Origin: Kitasatospora fiedleri
Lineage (GTDB): Bacteria > Actinomycetota > Actinomycetes > Streptomycetales > Streptomycetaceae
NCBI RefSeq assembly: GCF_948472415.1
Contig: NZ_OX419519.1
Location: 124,001 to 188,000, forward strand
Direction of reading: 5' to 3'
Length of the DNA: 64,000 nucleotides
Below, in pieces: positions 20,607-30,180 of the stretch (the stretch's first letter is position 1; each line of letters opens with the position of its first letter). The notes beneath the pieces are model-generated. The model saw only the letters and a program-made list of their open reading frames with translations, had not been told where the DNA came from and searched no databases. Made by a program: the position numbers and the translations under genes.

Positions 20607-21773
20607 TTGGGCGGACCGTGGGAGGGGCTGCCGCGCGATTTCTCCACCGAACTCAGGGCCGAACAGCAATCCCTCGCGACCGAGATCATCCGGGAGATCA
20701 GATCCGCCGTCCCGGAATTCTCCCGGCCGCTCTCCGGGAAATTCGGCACCGGAATCCAGCAGGGCGTGGAGACCGCGCTGGCCGAGTTCACCGACCGGGT
20801 CGCCGGGCTGCCCGCGCCCGGTCCGCGCCAGTTGCGGGTGTACCGCTCGCTCGGGCGCGGCGAACTCTCCGAGGGCCGCAGCCTGGACGCCCTGCAGGCC
20901 GCGTTCCGGCTCGGGGCCCGGATCGCCTGGCGCCGGTACGCCCGGGTGGCCCGGCGCCGCGGGCTGGCCGCGGAGCAGCTGGTCACCCTCGCCGAGGCGG
21001 TGTTCGCGCACATCGACGAGGTCGCCGCGGCCAGCGTCCAGGGCTACGTGGACGCCCGCACCGACCGGGCCGGCGCGCTCGGCCGGGCCCGCCACCGCCT
21101 GCACGACCTGCTGCTGGCGGGCGCCGACCCGGCCGAACTCGCCGCCGCCGCCCGACTCGCGGACTGGCCGCTGCCCGCGCAGGTCGCCGCCGTCTCGCTC
21201 GACCCGGGCCCGGCGCACCGGCAGCCGTCCGCGCCGCCGGCCCGGCTGCCCGAGTACGTGCTGGCCGGGCTGGACGTCCCGCAGCCGCACCTGCTGCTGC
21301 CCGATCCGGCCGCCCGCTCGCCGATCCGCAGCTCGCGGCGGCGCTGCACGGGCGCGGCGCGGTGATCGGCCCGGTGGTGCCGCCCGCCCTCGCCGCGCAG
21401 TCGCTGCGCTGGGCCCGGCTGGTGCGGGCCTCCTGCCGGAGCCGCCGCAGCGCCCGGTCGACTGCCGCGAGCGCTACGCGGACCTGCTGCTGCTCACCGA
21501 TCCCGCGCTGGTCCGCCTGATCGCCGAACGCCGCCTGGCCCCGCTCGCCCCGCTCACCCCCAAGCAGCGCGACCGGCTCGCCGCCACCCTGTTGGCCTGG
21601 CTCCAGACCGGCCGGGGCACCGCCCCGAGGTCGCCGCCCGCCTCGGCATCCACCCGCAGACCGCCCGGCAGCGGCTGCACCGGGTCCACCAGCTCTTCGG
21701 GCCCGCCCTCGCCTCCCCCGACACCCGCCTCGAACTGGAGATCGCCCTCCGCGCCACCGCCACCGCCCTTTGA
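20607..21773 (+). CDS. PucR/CdaR-type helix-turn-helix regulator (frameshifted)
   Basis: The start is TTG 20607 with GAGGAG 7 bases upstream; GGPWEGLPRDF follows and matches the usual N-terminus of the family. The sensor region (SLATEIIREIRSAVPEFSRP, RGELSEGRSLDALQAAFRLG, VTLAEAVFAHIDEVAAASVQ) is helical. After slips near 21320 and 21440 come GAVIGPVVPPALAAQSLRWA and DLLLLTDPALVRLIAERRLA, and after a slip near 21635 the C-terminal PucR HTH: ARLGIHPQTARQRLHRVHQL, ending at 21773. Total is about 388 residues. Such proteins activate or repress adjacent catabolic genes. It is divergent from the secreted lipase, which is its most obvious candidate target. Confidence 0.8.
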
Positions 21774-21794
21774 CGGCCCACCCTTGAGGACCCC

Positions 21795-21867
21795 GCCCTT
21801 GATCCCGGGCTGCCCCTTGATCCCGGGCTGCCCCTCGGCTCCGGGCCGCCCCTCGGCTCCGGCCCGG
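21795..21867. repeat. Short direct repeats between two regulator genes
   Basis: CCCTTGATCCCGGGCTGC occurs twice back to back and is followed by two copies of CCCCTCGGCTCCGGGC-like sequence. The array fills the space between the convergent 3' ends of the PucR-type and HxlR genes. Confidence 0.6.
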
Positions 21868-21877
21868 GACGCGGCGG

Positions 21878-22357
21878 TCAGTCGGCGGCGGGGCCCTGGA
21901 GGGTCCAGCCCGCGGCGGCGACCTCGGGGTGGATGTCGTCGGGGTCGACGGTTTCGCCGCAGTGGTCGCAGACCCGGCGCAGGGCGAAGTCGTGCTCGTG
22001 GTGGCGCAGCCGCATGGGCGGCTCGGTGGTGAGCCAGCGGTCGCCCCAGCGCAGCAGTTCGCGGATGACGCCGAGCAGGTCGCGGCCGGCTTCGGTGAGG
22101 TAGTAGCCGTCGTGCCGGGGGTCGTCGGGCAGCGAGCGGCGTTCGAGGATGCCGTCGGCGACCAGGCTCTTCAGCCGGGCGGAGAGGCGGTCGGTGGGGG
22201 CAGCGGTGTTCTTGGCGATCTGGCGGAAGCGGTGGTTGCCGAGGGAGACCTCGCGGACGGCGAGCAGCGACCAGCGGTCGCCGACGACCTGGAGGGAGGC
22301 GGCGATCGAGCAGGGGCGGCCGGGGACGTCGTAGGGGTCGACGTGCGGTGTGGTCAT
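21878..22357 (-). CDS. HxlR-family transcriptional regulator
   Basis: ATG 22357 has GGGAGG 9 bases upstream. The 159-residue protein is intact and carries the HxlR signature CSIAASLQVVGDRWSLLAVR (the Cys at residue 16 is the redox-type Cys found in this family), the winged-helix elements FRQIAKNTAAPTDRLSARL and GILERRSLPDDPRHDGYYLT, and a C-terminal Cys pair (VCDHCGETV) that could bind metal. HxlR proteins respond to aldehydes, oxidants or quinones and repress a divergent gene. Here the divergent gene encodes an MFS exporter, with three TTTGA/TCAAA inverted repeats around the two starts. Confidence 0.92.
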   Translation of the reverse strand: MTTPHVDPYDVPGRPCSIAASLQVVGDRWSLLAVREVSLGNHRFRQIAKNTAAPTDRLSARLKSLVADGILERRSLPDDPRHDGYYLTEAGRDLLGVIRELLRWGDRWLTTEPPMRLRHHEHDFALRRVCDHCGETVDPDDIHPEVAAAGWTLQGPAAD

Positions 22358-22378
22358 GGGATCAGCCTCCCTCGGATC

Positions 22379-22486
22379 GGTTTGACAATCAAAGTCTAGG
22401 CGGCGGTCCGACCATTGCGGTTTGAATATCAAACCGACTCGTGCTTACCTGAGCCCCATGACTCGGTCGGTTTGGTTTTCAAAGCG
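22379..22486. promoter_or_regulatory. Three HxlR-type operator repeats (TTTGA-N3-TCAAA)
   Basis: Copies are GGTTTGACAATCAAAG (22379-22394), CGGTTTGAATATCAAACCG (22418-22436, perfect 8-3-8) and CGGTTTGGTTTTCAAAGCG (22468-22486). They lie 39-50 bases apart centre to centre in an AT-richer stretch. The third overlaps the first codons of the MFS gene if ATG 22458 is its start. Confidence 0.7.
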
Positions 22487-23951
22487 CCATGTGGCGTCGA
22501 CGGTGGTCCTGCTGGCGGTCTTCATGACCAACCTGGACCTGTGGATCGTCAACGTGGCCCTGCCCGCCATGGGCACCTCGTTCAGCACGGCCCAGGGCCA
22601 GGCCGTCACCCTGGGCTCCCTCTCCTGGGTCCTCAACGCCTACGCCATCGTCCTCGCGGCGCTCCTGGTCGTCGCCGGGCGGCTCGGGGACCGGCTGGGC
22701 CAGCGGCCGGTGTTCCTCGCCGGGGTCGCCCTCTTCACCCTCGCCTCGCTGGCCTGCGCCCTCGCGCCGAGCCTCGGCTGGCTGGTCGCGGCCCGCGTCC
22801 TGCAGGCGGTCGGCGCCGCTGCCCAACTGCCCACCTCACTGGCCCTGTTGCTGGCCACCGTCCCGGCCGAGCGGCGCACCCGCGCCACCCGCAACTGGGC
22901 CGCCATCGGCGGCCTCGCGGCAGCCGCCGGACCGGTGGCCGGCGGACTGCTGGTCCAGGTCGACTGGCGCTGGATCTTCGTGATCAACGTCCCCCTCGGC
23001 ATCGCCACCGTGCTGGCCGGCCTGCGCACCCTGCCGACCGCCACCGCCGGGAGGAGGGACGGCTGCCCGACCTGCTGGGCGCGCTGCTGGTCACCCTCGC
23101 CGTCGCCGCCCTGTCCGGCGCCCTCGTCCAGGGCCCCGACTGGGGCTGGACGGACCCGAGGACCCTGCTGCTCGCCGCCGCCGCGCCGGCCGCCGGGGCC
23201 GCGTTCGCCCGCCGCTCGCTGCGCCACAGCCACCCGCTGTTCGAACTCCACCTGCTCCGGCTGCCCCGCTTCGGGACGGCCGGCGCCGGCACCTTCGTCT
23301 TCGGCGTCGCCTTCGCCGTCATGCTGCTCTCCAACGTGCTGTGGTGCCAGGAGGTCTGGCACTGGAGCGCGCTGCGCACCGGGCGTGGCCATGGTGCCCG
23401 GCCCGGCCCTGGTGCCCGTCGTCACCCTGCTCACCGCCCGCGCCGCGCAGCGCCTGGGCCACGGCCCGCTGGTCGCCGCCGGCGGCGTGCTCTTCGCCGC
23501 CGGCATGCTCTGGCGCGCCCGCCTTCGCCTCGCTGACCCCCGACTACGGCAAGGACCTGCTGCCGAGCATGGTCCTGAGCGGTATCGGGGTGGGGCTGGC
23601 CCTGGGCACGCTGGTGGCCGCCGGTGTCGCCTCACTGCCCGCCCACCGGGCGGCCACCGGGTCCGCCCTGGTCAACTCGGTGCGGCAGATGTCCGCGACC
23701 GTCGGCGTCGCCCTGCTGGTCGCCGTCGTCGGAGCCGAGACCGGCCCCGCCCAGCGCCAGGACTTCCGCCTCGCCTGGCTCATCGCCGCAGCCCTCGCCC
23801 TCGTCACGGCCGGCATCGGCCTGCAACTCGCCCGTGCACCGCCCGCCCGGGCAGGGGCGCGGGCCAGGACGCGGGCCAGAACGCGCTCGCCGCGTCGGAC
23901 GCGGGCGGCCCGCGGGCAGCGACGGCGTCCGGACCGGCCGACACCCGCTGA
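22458..23951 (+). CDS. MFS exporter, DHA2 (14-helix) type, frameshifted
   Basis: ATG 22458 (MTRSVWFSKRHVAS) is the likely start; an in-frame GTG at 22491 would place all three operators upstream of the gene. Helix 1 has FMTNLDLWIVNVALPAMG (drug/proton antiporter motif D-like LDxxIVNVALP), then LNAYAIVLAALLVVAG and motif A GRLGDRLGQRPVFLAG, and the motif-C-like AGPVAGGLLVQVDWRWIFVI. Slips near 23055, 23385 and 23520 separate later helices (GALLVTLAVAALSGALVQG; FVFGVAFAVMLLSNVLWCQE; SGIGVGLALGTLVAAGVASL). A last slip near 23850 gives an end at 23951. It should export a hydrophobic toxic compound and be repressed by the divergent HxlR protein. Confidence 0.85.
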   Translation: MTRSVWFSKRHVASTVVLLAVFMTNLDLWIVNVALPAMGTSFSTAQGQAVTLGSLSWVLNAYAIVLAALLVVAGRLGDRLGQRPVFLAGVALFTLASLACALAPSLGWLVAARVLQAVGAAAQLPTSLALLLATVPAERRTRATRNWAAIGGLAAAAGPVAGGLLVQVDWRWIFVINVPLGIATVLAGLRTLPTATAGRRDGCPTCWARCWSPSPSPPCPAPSSRAPTGAGRTRGPCCSPPPRRPPGPRSPAARCATATRCSNSTCSGCPASGRPAPAPSSSASPSPSCCSPTCCGARRSGTGARCAPGVAMVPGPALVPVVTLLTARAAQRLGHGPLVAAGGVLFAAGMLWRARLRLADPRLRQGPAAEHGPERYRGGAGPGHAGGRRCRLTARPPGGHRVRPGQLGAADVRDRRRRPAGRRRRSRDRPRPAPGLPPRLAHRRSPRPRHGRHRPATRPCTARPGRGAGQDAGQNALAASDAGGPRAATASGPADTR

Positions 23952-24102
23952 CCCGCGTCCGACGCCCGGTCGGGCGCCCGACCTGCCGTCAGGTCCGGCG
24001 CCCGAGCCGCGCGCGGGCGGCCGAACCGCCGCCCCCGCCGCCGACCGTTCGTCGGCGCAGCACTACCATCGGGCCGACCGGGACGGCGGGAGGGGCCACA
24101 GG

Positions 24103-25502
24103 ATGCTGAACGGGCTGGGTGCGCTGGATTCGCTGGATTCGCTGGATGCGCTGGAGTCGCTGGACGAGGTGTGCGGGCGGGTGCTGGCGGAGACCGGCTG
24201 CCGTCGGTGAGCGTGGCCGTCGCGGCGGGCGAGGAACTGGTGCTCGCCCGGGCGTACGGGTGGGCGGACGTGGCGGCGGGGCGGGCGGCGACACCCGGGA
24301 CGGCGTACGGGCTGGCCTCGACGACCAAGGCGTTCACGGCGCTCGCGGTCTGCCTGGCCGCGGACCGGGGCCTGCTCGACCTGGACGCGCCGCTGCCGGG
24401 CCGGTTCGAGCGCACGGCCCCGACCGCCCGTCAACTGCTCCGGCACCGCGGCGGCTTCCCCGCCTACTACGACTTCCACTACACCCCGGCTCCCCCGACG
24501 CCGCGCCCGCCCCCGGGTACGGGCCGATCGACATCGACCGCTACCGCAGACAACTGCACGAGCCGGGCGGCGCGTTCGAGTACGCCAACCTCGGCTACCA
24601 CGAACTGGCCCGGCGGCTGACGGCCGTCACCGGGCGGGAGGTGGGCGCTGCTGCGGGAGTGGATCGCCGAGCCGCTCGGGCTGGACGGCTTCGCCTTCGG
24701 CGCCGCCCACCCCGGGCCGGGGCCGGCCGCGGTGCGGTACACCCCGGACGGGCGGGTCTACCCGACCTGCCGCACCGGGCATCCGGCGGCGACCTCCGGC
24801 TGGGCGACGGCCGGTGACGTCGCGCTGTTCGCCCGTCGCTCGCTCGGGCTGCTGGCGCCCGGGACGGCCGCGGCCGTGCACGACGCGCCCGCGATCCTCG
24901 GCGCCGGGAGCCTGGGGTACGGGCTGGGACGGGTCGTCCAGCGGACGGCGGACGGGACGGTGATCAGCAGTCACGGCGGCGGGATGGGCGGCGTCGCGTC
25001 GATGATGATCGACCTGCCCGGGCGGGGCTCTCGGTGGCCGTCCTCGCCAACTCGACCGACAAGTCCGCCCGCGACGCCGTGGTCGCGCACCTGATGGGCG
25101 CGCTGGCCCCGAGTTCGATCCCGCCACTGCGCCCCGGGCGTCGAACCGGACCTGCCCCTCACCCTGGCCCCGGGCACCTGGTCCGGTCAGGTCAGCGCCC
25201 CCGGCGCCACCGTCCCGCTGACGGTCGCCGTGCTGCCGGAGGGGCGGGTCGAGGTCCGGTTGGCCGACCACCCGCCGGTGACCGTCCCGGCCGTGGCCTC
25301 CGCCCGCTGGGACCTCCGCCTCGTCACCCCGCTCCAACTCCCGACGCCCGACGCCCTGTTCAACAGCCCAGCCACCGGGCTCGAACTACGGCTGCGGGAC
25401 GGTGGCCTGACCGGCCGGGCGACCGCCTTCAAGGGCGGCGACCGGGACGGCCTCCTCGGCCCCTACCTCCCCCACCCCTGCGAACTGCGCCGCGTGGCCT
25501 GA
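24103..25502 (+). CDS. Serine hydrolase of the class C beta-lactamase/PBP family (frameshifted)
   Basis: ATG 24103 follows GGGAGGGG. The N-terminus is a curious LDSLDSLDALESLDE run built from 9-base repeats. The active-site tetrad is STTK (in GLASTTKAFTAL), the second motif is YAN (in FEYANLGYHELARRL), and the third is HGGG (ISSHGGGMGGVASMM), which fits the beta-lactamase/transpeptidase-like fold. Slips occur near 24200, 24500, 24650, 25025 and 25130; the tail LPLTLAPGTWSGQVSAPGA to the stop at 25502 is a beta-rich domain often found after the catalytic domain. There is no signal peptide, so it is probably cytosolic, like EstB-type esterases. Genuine beta-lactam hydrolysis is unproven. Confidence 0.8.
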
Positions 25503-26767
25503 CACTTCACTCCCCGGACTCCCGGACTCCCCGAACTCTTCGCGCTCCCCGTGCTCCCCGCGCTTCCCGAACTCTTCGCGCTCCCCCGCACCTCACTCCC
25601 GCGGAAGAACGCGGCCACGGCCTGCGCTCCCCCCGGGGCGGTCATCATCGCCAGGATTCGGGCCGCCCCGTCGGCGGCCCGGGCCGTCCAGGTGAACATC
25701 TCCTCCTCGTAGGCGCGCAGCGCGGCGTCGGCCTCCTCGGTGCCACCTGTCTCGCCGGTGAGCGCGGTGGCCAGTTCCAGCGCGTCGCGCATCGCGGCGT
25801 TGGCGCCGACGCCGACGGGGGGCATCAGGTGGGCGGCGTCGCCGAGCAGGGTGAGGCCGGGGCGGTGCGGCCAGCGCAGGCCGACCGGGAGGGCGGTCAG
25901 CGGGCGGGGGGTGAGCGGGCCGGTGCAGGCGGCGATCAGGGCACGGCACTCGGGCGTCCAGTCCACGAACAGCGGGAGCAGCGCGGCCCGGGCGGCGTCG
26001 GGGCGGTCGAACGGGATGCCGCAGGTGGTGAGCCAGTCGGCGGCGCCGTCGGCGGGGCCGTAGAAGGACAGGCCGACCCGGACGGAGCCGTCGCCGCAGC
26101 GCTGGGCGGCGAGCGAGCGGCCCTGGCCGATCACCCAGTAGCTGCCGCGGCCGACGACGGCGGCCAGCTCGGGGTGGGTCAGGTCGATGGCGGGGATGGC
26201 GCCTCCACCGTGTTGACGCCGAGGTGGTCCGGCCCGGCCGGGGTGAGCAGCGGCCGGACCCGGGAGCGGGCGCCGTCCGCGCCGATCAGCAGGTCGCAGT
26301 CGGCCCGGCTGCCGTCGGTGAACTCCAACTGCCAGCCACCGGGGCCCTCTTGGAGCGGGATGGCGGTGCGCAGGGCGCGGCCCCAGGCGACCGTTCCGGG
26401 CGGGAGGGAGTCGAGCAGCAGGTCGCGCAGGTCGGCCCGGTCGATCTCGGGGCGGAGCGGCGGGCGCGTCGTCGGGGTGTCGTCGCGGTGCAGCAGGGTG
26501 CCGGTGTGGTCGAGCAGCCGCATGTCCTCGCCCTCCGGGCGGGCGTGCCGGCGGAACGCCCGCGTCAGGCCGGCGCGCGCGCAGGGCGAGTTGGCCGGTG
26601 TCGGCGTGCAGGTCGAGCGTGCCGCCCTGGGTGCGGGCCGTCGGTCCGGTGTCGCGTTCGTAGACCGTGGTCCGGATGCCGCGCATGGTGAGCAGCCGGG
26701 CCAGCGTCAGCCCGCCCGGCCCGCCTCCGACGATCGCCACGTCCACCCCGCCTGCCGCACCCGCCAT
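25463..26767 (-). CDS. FAD-dependent monooxygenase, TetX-like (frameshifted)
   Basis: ATG 26767 is preceded by GGGGAGAA. Residues 1-35 hold the dinucleotide-binding GxGxxG in VAIVGGGPGGLTLARLL and the end of strand 2 VYERD. The mid-region DCDLLIGADGARSRVRPLL is the DG motif, and LTLLGDAAHLMPPVGVGANA is the GD motif that binds the FAD ribityl chain. Slips near 26575 and 26200 break the frame. The C-terminus is a Ser/Gly-rich repeat (GSAKSSGSAGSTGS) that overlaps the opposite-strand hydrolase by about 40 bases. Such enzymes hydroxylate aromatic or polyketide substrates; the layout (flavin monooxygenase divergent from TetR with an operator between) resembles tetracycline-inactivation cassettes, but substrate is not established. 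Confidence 0.85.
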   Translation of the reverse strand: MAGAAGGVDVAIVGGGPGGLTLARLLTMRGIRTTVYERDTGPTARTQGGTLDLHADTGQLALRARRPDAGVPPARPPGGRGHAAARPHRHPAAPRRHPDDAPAAPPRDRPGRPARPAARLPPARNGRLGPRPAHRHPAPRGPRWLAVGVHRRQPGRLRPADRRGRRPLPGPAAAHPGRAGPPRRQHGGGAIPAIDLTHPELAAVVGRGSYWVIGQGRSLAAQRCGDGSVRVGLSFYGPADGAADWLTTCGIPFDRPDAARAALLPLFVDWTPECRALIAACTGPLTPRPLTALPVGLRWPHRPGLTLLGDAAHLMPPVGVGANAAMRDALELATALTGETGGTEEADAALRAYEEEMFTWTARAADGAARILAMMTAPGGAQAVAAFFRGSEVRGSAKSSGSAGSTGSAKSSGSPGVRGVKCQATRRSSQGWGR

Positions 26768-26804
26768 GTCCAGTTCTCCCCGTTCATGTGTCCGCTCGTC
26801 CGTC

Positions 26805-26837
26805 CGATACACCGTATCGCTCCGATACGGTGTATCG
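26805..26837. promoter_or_regulatory. Long perfect palindrome, TetR operator candidate
   Basis: CGATACACCGTATCG, spacer CTC, then CGATACGGTGTATCG form a perfect 15-3-15 inverted repeat. Each arm is itself CGATAC-N3-GTATCG. A further GTATCG half-site is at 26850-26855. It sits between the divergent monooxygenase (start 26767) and TetR (start 26922). Confidence 0.8.
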
Positions 26838-26921
26838 CCAGCGTTCGCCGTATCGTGATCACCGCCGTCCTCCGCTCCCTGCCCTGCCCCGCCCCCGCTC
26901 CTTCCGATCGGAGACCGCCCC

Positions 26922-27687
26922 ATGTCCTCCCGTCACGACGACGCCGCCGGAGCCGGACTGGTCTGGGAGCGTCCGGAGCCGCCGGCGCGGCGGACGCCGG
27001 GGCCGCTGAGCCGGGCGCTGATCGTCGCGGCGGCGCTCGAACTGGCCGACGCGGACGGGCTGGAGGGGGTGTCGATCCGCCGGGTCGCGGCGGCGCTGGA
27101 GGTCGGCCCGATGCGGCTGTACGGATACGTGGAGACCAAGGCCGAGCTGCTGGAGCTGATGGTGGACGCGGTGTACGCGGAGATCGCCCCGGACCCGGCC
27201 GACGACCGGCCCGCCCGGACCGCCCGGTCGACCCGTTCCGGGGAGTGGCGGGAGGAGCTGCGGGCGATCGCCGGACGGTACCGGGCGGCCGCGCTGCGGC
27301 ACGAGTGGTTCATCGACCTGCTGGGCGGACGGCCGCACCTGGGCCGAACGCGCTGGCCGCGCGGGAGGCGGCGCTGGCCGTGGTGTGGAGCGCACCGGGC
27401 TTCGCCGGGCGGCCGACCGAGGTGCAGCAGGCGTCGGGGGCGTTCCACGCCTACCTGGCGGGCCGACTGCGGGTGGAGGTGGCGCAGCGCCGGGCGGAGC
27501 GGGCGCACGGACAGTCGGACGACGAGTGGCAGCGGGCGATGGGGCCGTACGTGATGCGGGTGCTGGCGGCGGGCGGCACCCGGTGATGGCGGAGGTGATG
27601 GCGGCGGCCGACCACCTGGCGCCGGGCGAGGAGTTCGCGGCGGGGCTGGAGCTGGTGCTGGACGGGATCGCCGCCCAAACGTCCTGA
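26922..27687 (+). CDS. TetR-family regulator (frameshifted)
   Basis: ATG 26922 begins MSSRHDDAAGAGLVWERPEP. The DNA-binding domain is SRALIVAAALELADADGLEG, VSIRRVAAALEVGPMRLYGY and VETKAELLELMVDAVY. The ligand domain continues GEWREELRAIAGRYRAAALR and HEWFIDLLGGRPHLG, then slips near 27350 into AREAALAVVWSAPGFAGRPT and near 27580 into HLAPGEEFAAGLELVLDGIA with the end at 27687. The C-terminal pattern is that of the TetR_C group that includes tetracycline repressors. It is divergent from the FAD monooxygenase, with a perfect 15-3-15 palindrome between, so it very likely represses that gene and itself. Confidence 0.85.
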
Positions 27688-27870
27688 TCCGGAGCGGCGG
27701 GACGCGGTCCGGGGGGACACGCGGACACGCGGACGCACGGACGCGCGAACGCCCCCGGCCACCGCGCCCCCGGAAGGGTCGCACTCCGGCCGCTCCCGCC
27801 GCCGCCCCGCCCGGAGACCATCGGAGGCGGACGGCGGCGGTCGGCGACGGGCGACAGCGAGCGGCAGCGG

Positions 27871-28370
27871 TCAGAGGTCGAACGACACCAGGTGTTCCAG
27901 TACGGGCAGCGCCGCCATCAGCGTCCGCCGCTCCCGTCGGTGAGTTCGGCGGTGCGGCGGGCCAGCACCTCGGAGCGCTGGCGGCGGATGCGGGCCAGCA
28001 GTTCGGTTCCCTCCGGGGAGAGTTCGACCAGGACGGAGCGGCCGTCGTTGGGGTCGGGGACCCGGCTGACCAGCCGGGACTCGACCAGGGGGGCGACGGT
28101 GCGGGTCATCGACGGGGCGGCGACCCGTTCCAGCGCGGCGAGTTCGCCGAGCCGGATCGGGCCGTGCTGTTCGATCCGTGCCAGCGCGGACTGTTGGGCG
28201 AAGGTGAACTCCTGCCGGTCGGAGGCCTGCACCAGCTGCCGGTGCAGCCGGGAGATCACCAGCCGCAGCCGCACCACCTCGGCCGGGTCGAGCCCGCCCT
28301 CGCCGCCCTGTCCCACGCCCGGACTCCCCTGTCCCACGCCCGGACTCCCCTGCCGCACCGTCTCGTTCAC
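27871..28370 (-). CDS. MarR-family regulator, third gene of P450-MFS-MarR operon (one frameshift)
   Basis: GTG 28370 begins one base after the MFS stop codon, so the two genes are translationally coupled. The N-terminus carries a duplicated GSPGVGQ unit from a 21-base tandem repeat. The winged-helix domain is complete: VVRLRLVISRLHRQLVQASD, FTFAQQSALARIEQHG, LAALERVAAPSMTRTVAPLV and LVSRVPDPNDGRSVLVELSP. A slip near 27925 restores the normal C-terminus RRTLMAALPVLEHLVSFDL at 27871. It should repress the operon through the TAGTT-N10-AACTA site in front of the MFS gene; that is inference. Confidence 0.85.
28309..28350. repeat. Two tandem copies of a 21-bp unit inside marR
   Basis: TGTCCCACGCCCGGACTCCCC is repeated exactly at 28309-28329 and 28330-28350. 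Being a multiple of three it only duplicates seven residues of the regulator's N-terminus. Confidence 0.85.
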
Positions 28371-28371
28371 G

Positions 28372-30130
28372 TCAGGCCGTTCGTCGGGACACCGCGGCGT
28401 CCCCGTCCGGCGCGGCGGCGGTGCCGTCCTCGGGCGCGGGGGCCGCCGGGGCCGCCTTGCGGCCGCGCAGCAGCGAGGCGGCCGCGGCGACCAGGGACAT
28501 CGCGATGGCGAGCGAGAAGACCACCATCAGGCCGTCGTGGAACGGGCCGGAGATGAGGTGCGGGAAGAACTCCCGGCCGGTGAGGGTCTGCGCGTTGGCG
28601 GCGGGCAGGCCGGAGAGGACCTGCGGGCCGAGCAGTTCGTGGATCGGGTTGTAGCCGAGGAAGGCGCGAACAGCGTTCCGACGGGCGGCAGTTGGGCCAC
28701 CGCGTGGGCGTCCGCCGGGGAGACGCCCTGGCCGGTGAGCCCGTCGCTGAGAGTCTGCGGGAGCGAGCCGGCCAGGCCGGCCACCATCAGCGAGAAGAAC
28801 ACGCCGATGGAGAGCACCATGCCGGCGTTCTGGAAGGTCGCCCGCATGCCGGAGGCGGCGCCGCGGTCGGCGGCCGGCACGCTGGACATCACCAGGGCGG
28901 TGTTGGGTGCGGCGAACAGTCCGCCGCCGAGGCCGTTGAGGAACACCAGCAGAGCAAACCACATGTACCCGAAGTCGGTGGGGAGGATCAGCAGCCCGGC
29001 GAACGAGGCGGCCATCACGACCAGGCCGCCGGCCGCGAACAGGCGGGCGCCGAAGCGGTCCGAGAGGTAGCCGGCGATCGGGCCAGCGGCCAGGAAGCCG
29101 ATGGTCAGCGGCACCAGGTAGATGCCCGCCCAGAGCGGGGTCTGCTCGTACTCGTAGCCGTGCAGCGGCAGCCAGATGCCCTGCAGCCAGACGATCAGCA
29201 TGAACTGGAGGCCGCCGCGGGCGACCGAGCCGAGCAGCGTCGCCAGGTTGCCGCCCGCGAACACCGGGTCGCGGAACAGGCGCAGCGGGAACATCGGCTC
29301 GGCGACCTTCGTCTCGATCGCGCAGAACGCGATCAGCACGGCCGCGCCACCGATCAGGCCGGTCAGCACCCAGGGGTTGGTCCAGCCCATGGTGTGGCCG
29401 CCGTACGGCTGGATGCCGTAGGTGATCGCGGCGAGCAGCGCGGTGAGGCCGACGGCGAAGCTGATGTTGCCCCACCAGTCGATCTTCCCGGGGCGGCGGA
29501 CGCCGGTCTCGTGCAGCGAGCGGTAGGCCCAGACGGTGCCGATGATGCCGATCGGGACGTTCACCCAGAAGATCGACCGCCAGTTCCACTCGGCGAGGAC
29601 GCCGCCGAGGACCAGGCCGATGAACGAGCCGGCGATCGCGGCGACCATGTTGACGCCGAGCGCCATGCCGCGCTGCCGGCCGGGAAGGCGTCGGTGATGA
29701 TGGCCGCGGAGTTCGCCATCAGCATCGCGCCGCCGACCGCCTGCACCACCCGCCAGCCGATCAGCCACAGCGCGCCACCGCCGCCGCCCATCGGGTCGAG
29801 CGAGAGGATCACCGAGGTGGCCGTGAAGATCAGGAAGCCGGCGTTGTAGATCCGCACCCGCCCCCAGATGTCGCCCAGGCGGCCGAGGGTCACCACCAGG
29901 ACGGCGGTGACCAGCATGTAGCCCATCAGCATCCAGAGCAGGTAGCTGACGTTGCCCGGCTCCAGCGGGTTGAGGTGGATGCCGTTGAAGATCGCCGGCA
30001 GCGAGATCAGCACGATCGAGGAGTTGATCGTGGCGATCAGCATGCCGAGGGTGGTGTTCGAGAGCGCCACCCACTTGTAGCGCGGGTGTTCCGCGCCGAT
30101 CCACCGTTTCTTCGTGTCCACGTCCGCCAT
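28372..30130 (-). CDS. MFS drug-efflux transporter, DHA2 type (two frameshifts)
   Basis: ATG 30130 abuts its own AGGAG, so GTG 30121 (VDTKKRWIGAEHPRYKW), nine bases from AGGAG, may be the true start. Helix 1 is LGMLIATINSSIVLISLPAI with the antiporter LPAIF motif; motif A is VTLGRLGDIWGRVRIYNAGF. A slip near 29685 is followed by GMALGVNMVAAIAGSFIGLV and VLGGVLAEWNWRSIFWVNVP, then ten further helices. A slip near 28670 leads to the last helix and the stop at 28372. About 585 residues and 14 helices fit the EmrB/QacA group. It sits between a P450 and a MarR gene in one tight operon, consistent with modification plus export of a toxic or self-made compound. Confidence 0.88.
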
Positions 30131-30160
30131 CTCCTGCCCGCCCTGGGGAAGCCGTGATGA

Positions 30161-30180
30161 TAGTTAGCTGATGTGAACTA
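30161..30180. promoter_or_regulatory. Candidate MarR operator inside the P450 3' end
   Basis: TAGTT-N10-AACTA lies 31 bases upstream of the MFS start in a conspicuously AT-rich patch, and overlaps the final codons of the P450 gene. An internal promoter for MFS-MarR is likely here. Confidence 0.45.

Noticed and set aside
27714..27751. GCGGAC-type short repeats, similar to those at 62045-62074, as a mobile element
   Set aside because: They are simple 8-10 base repeats in intergenic high-GC DNA, without inverted ends or target duplications.
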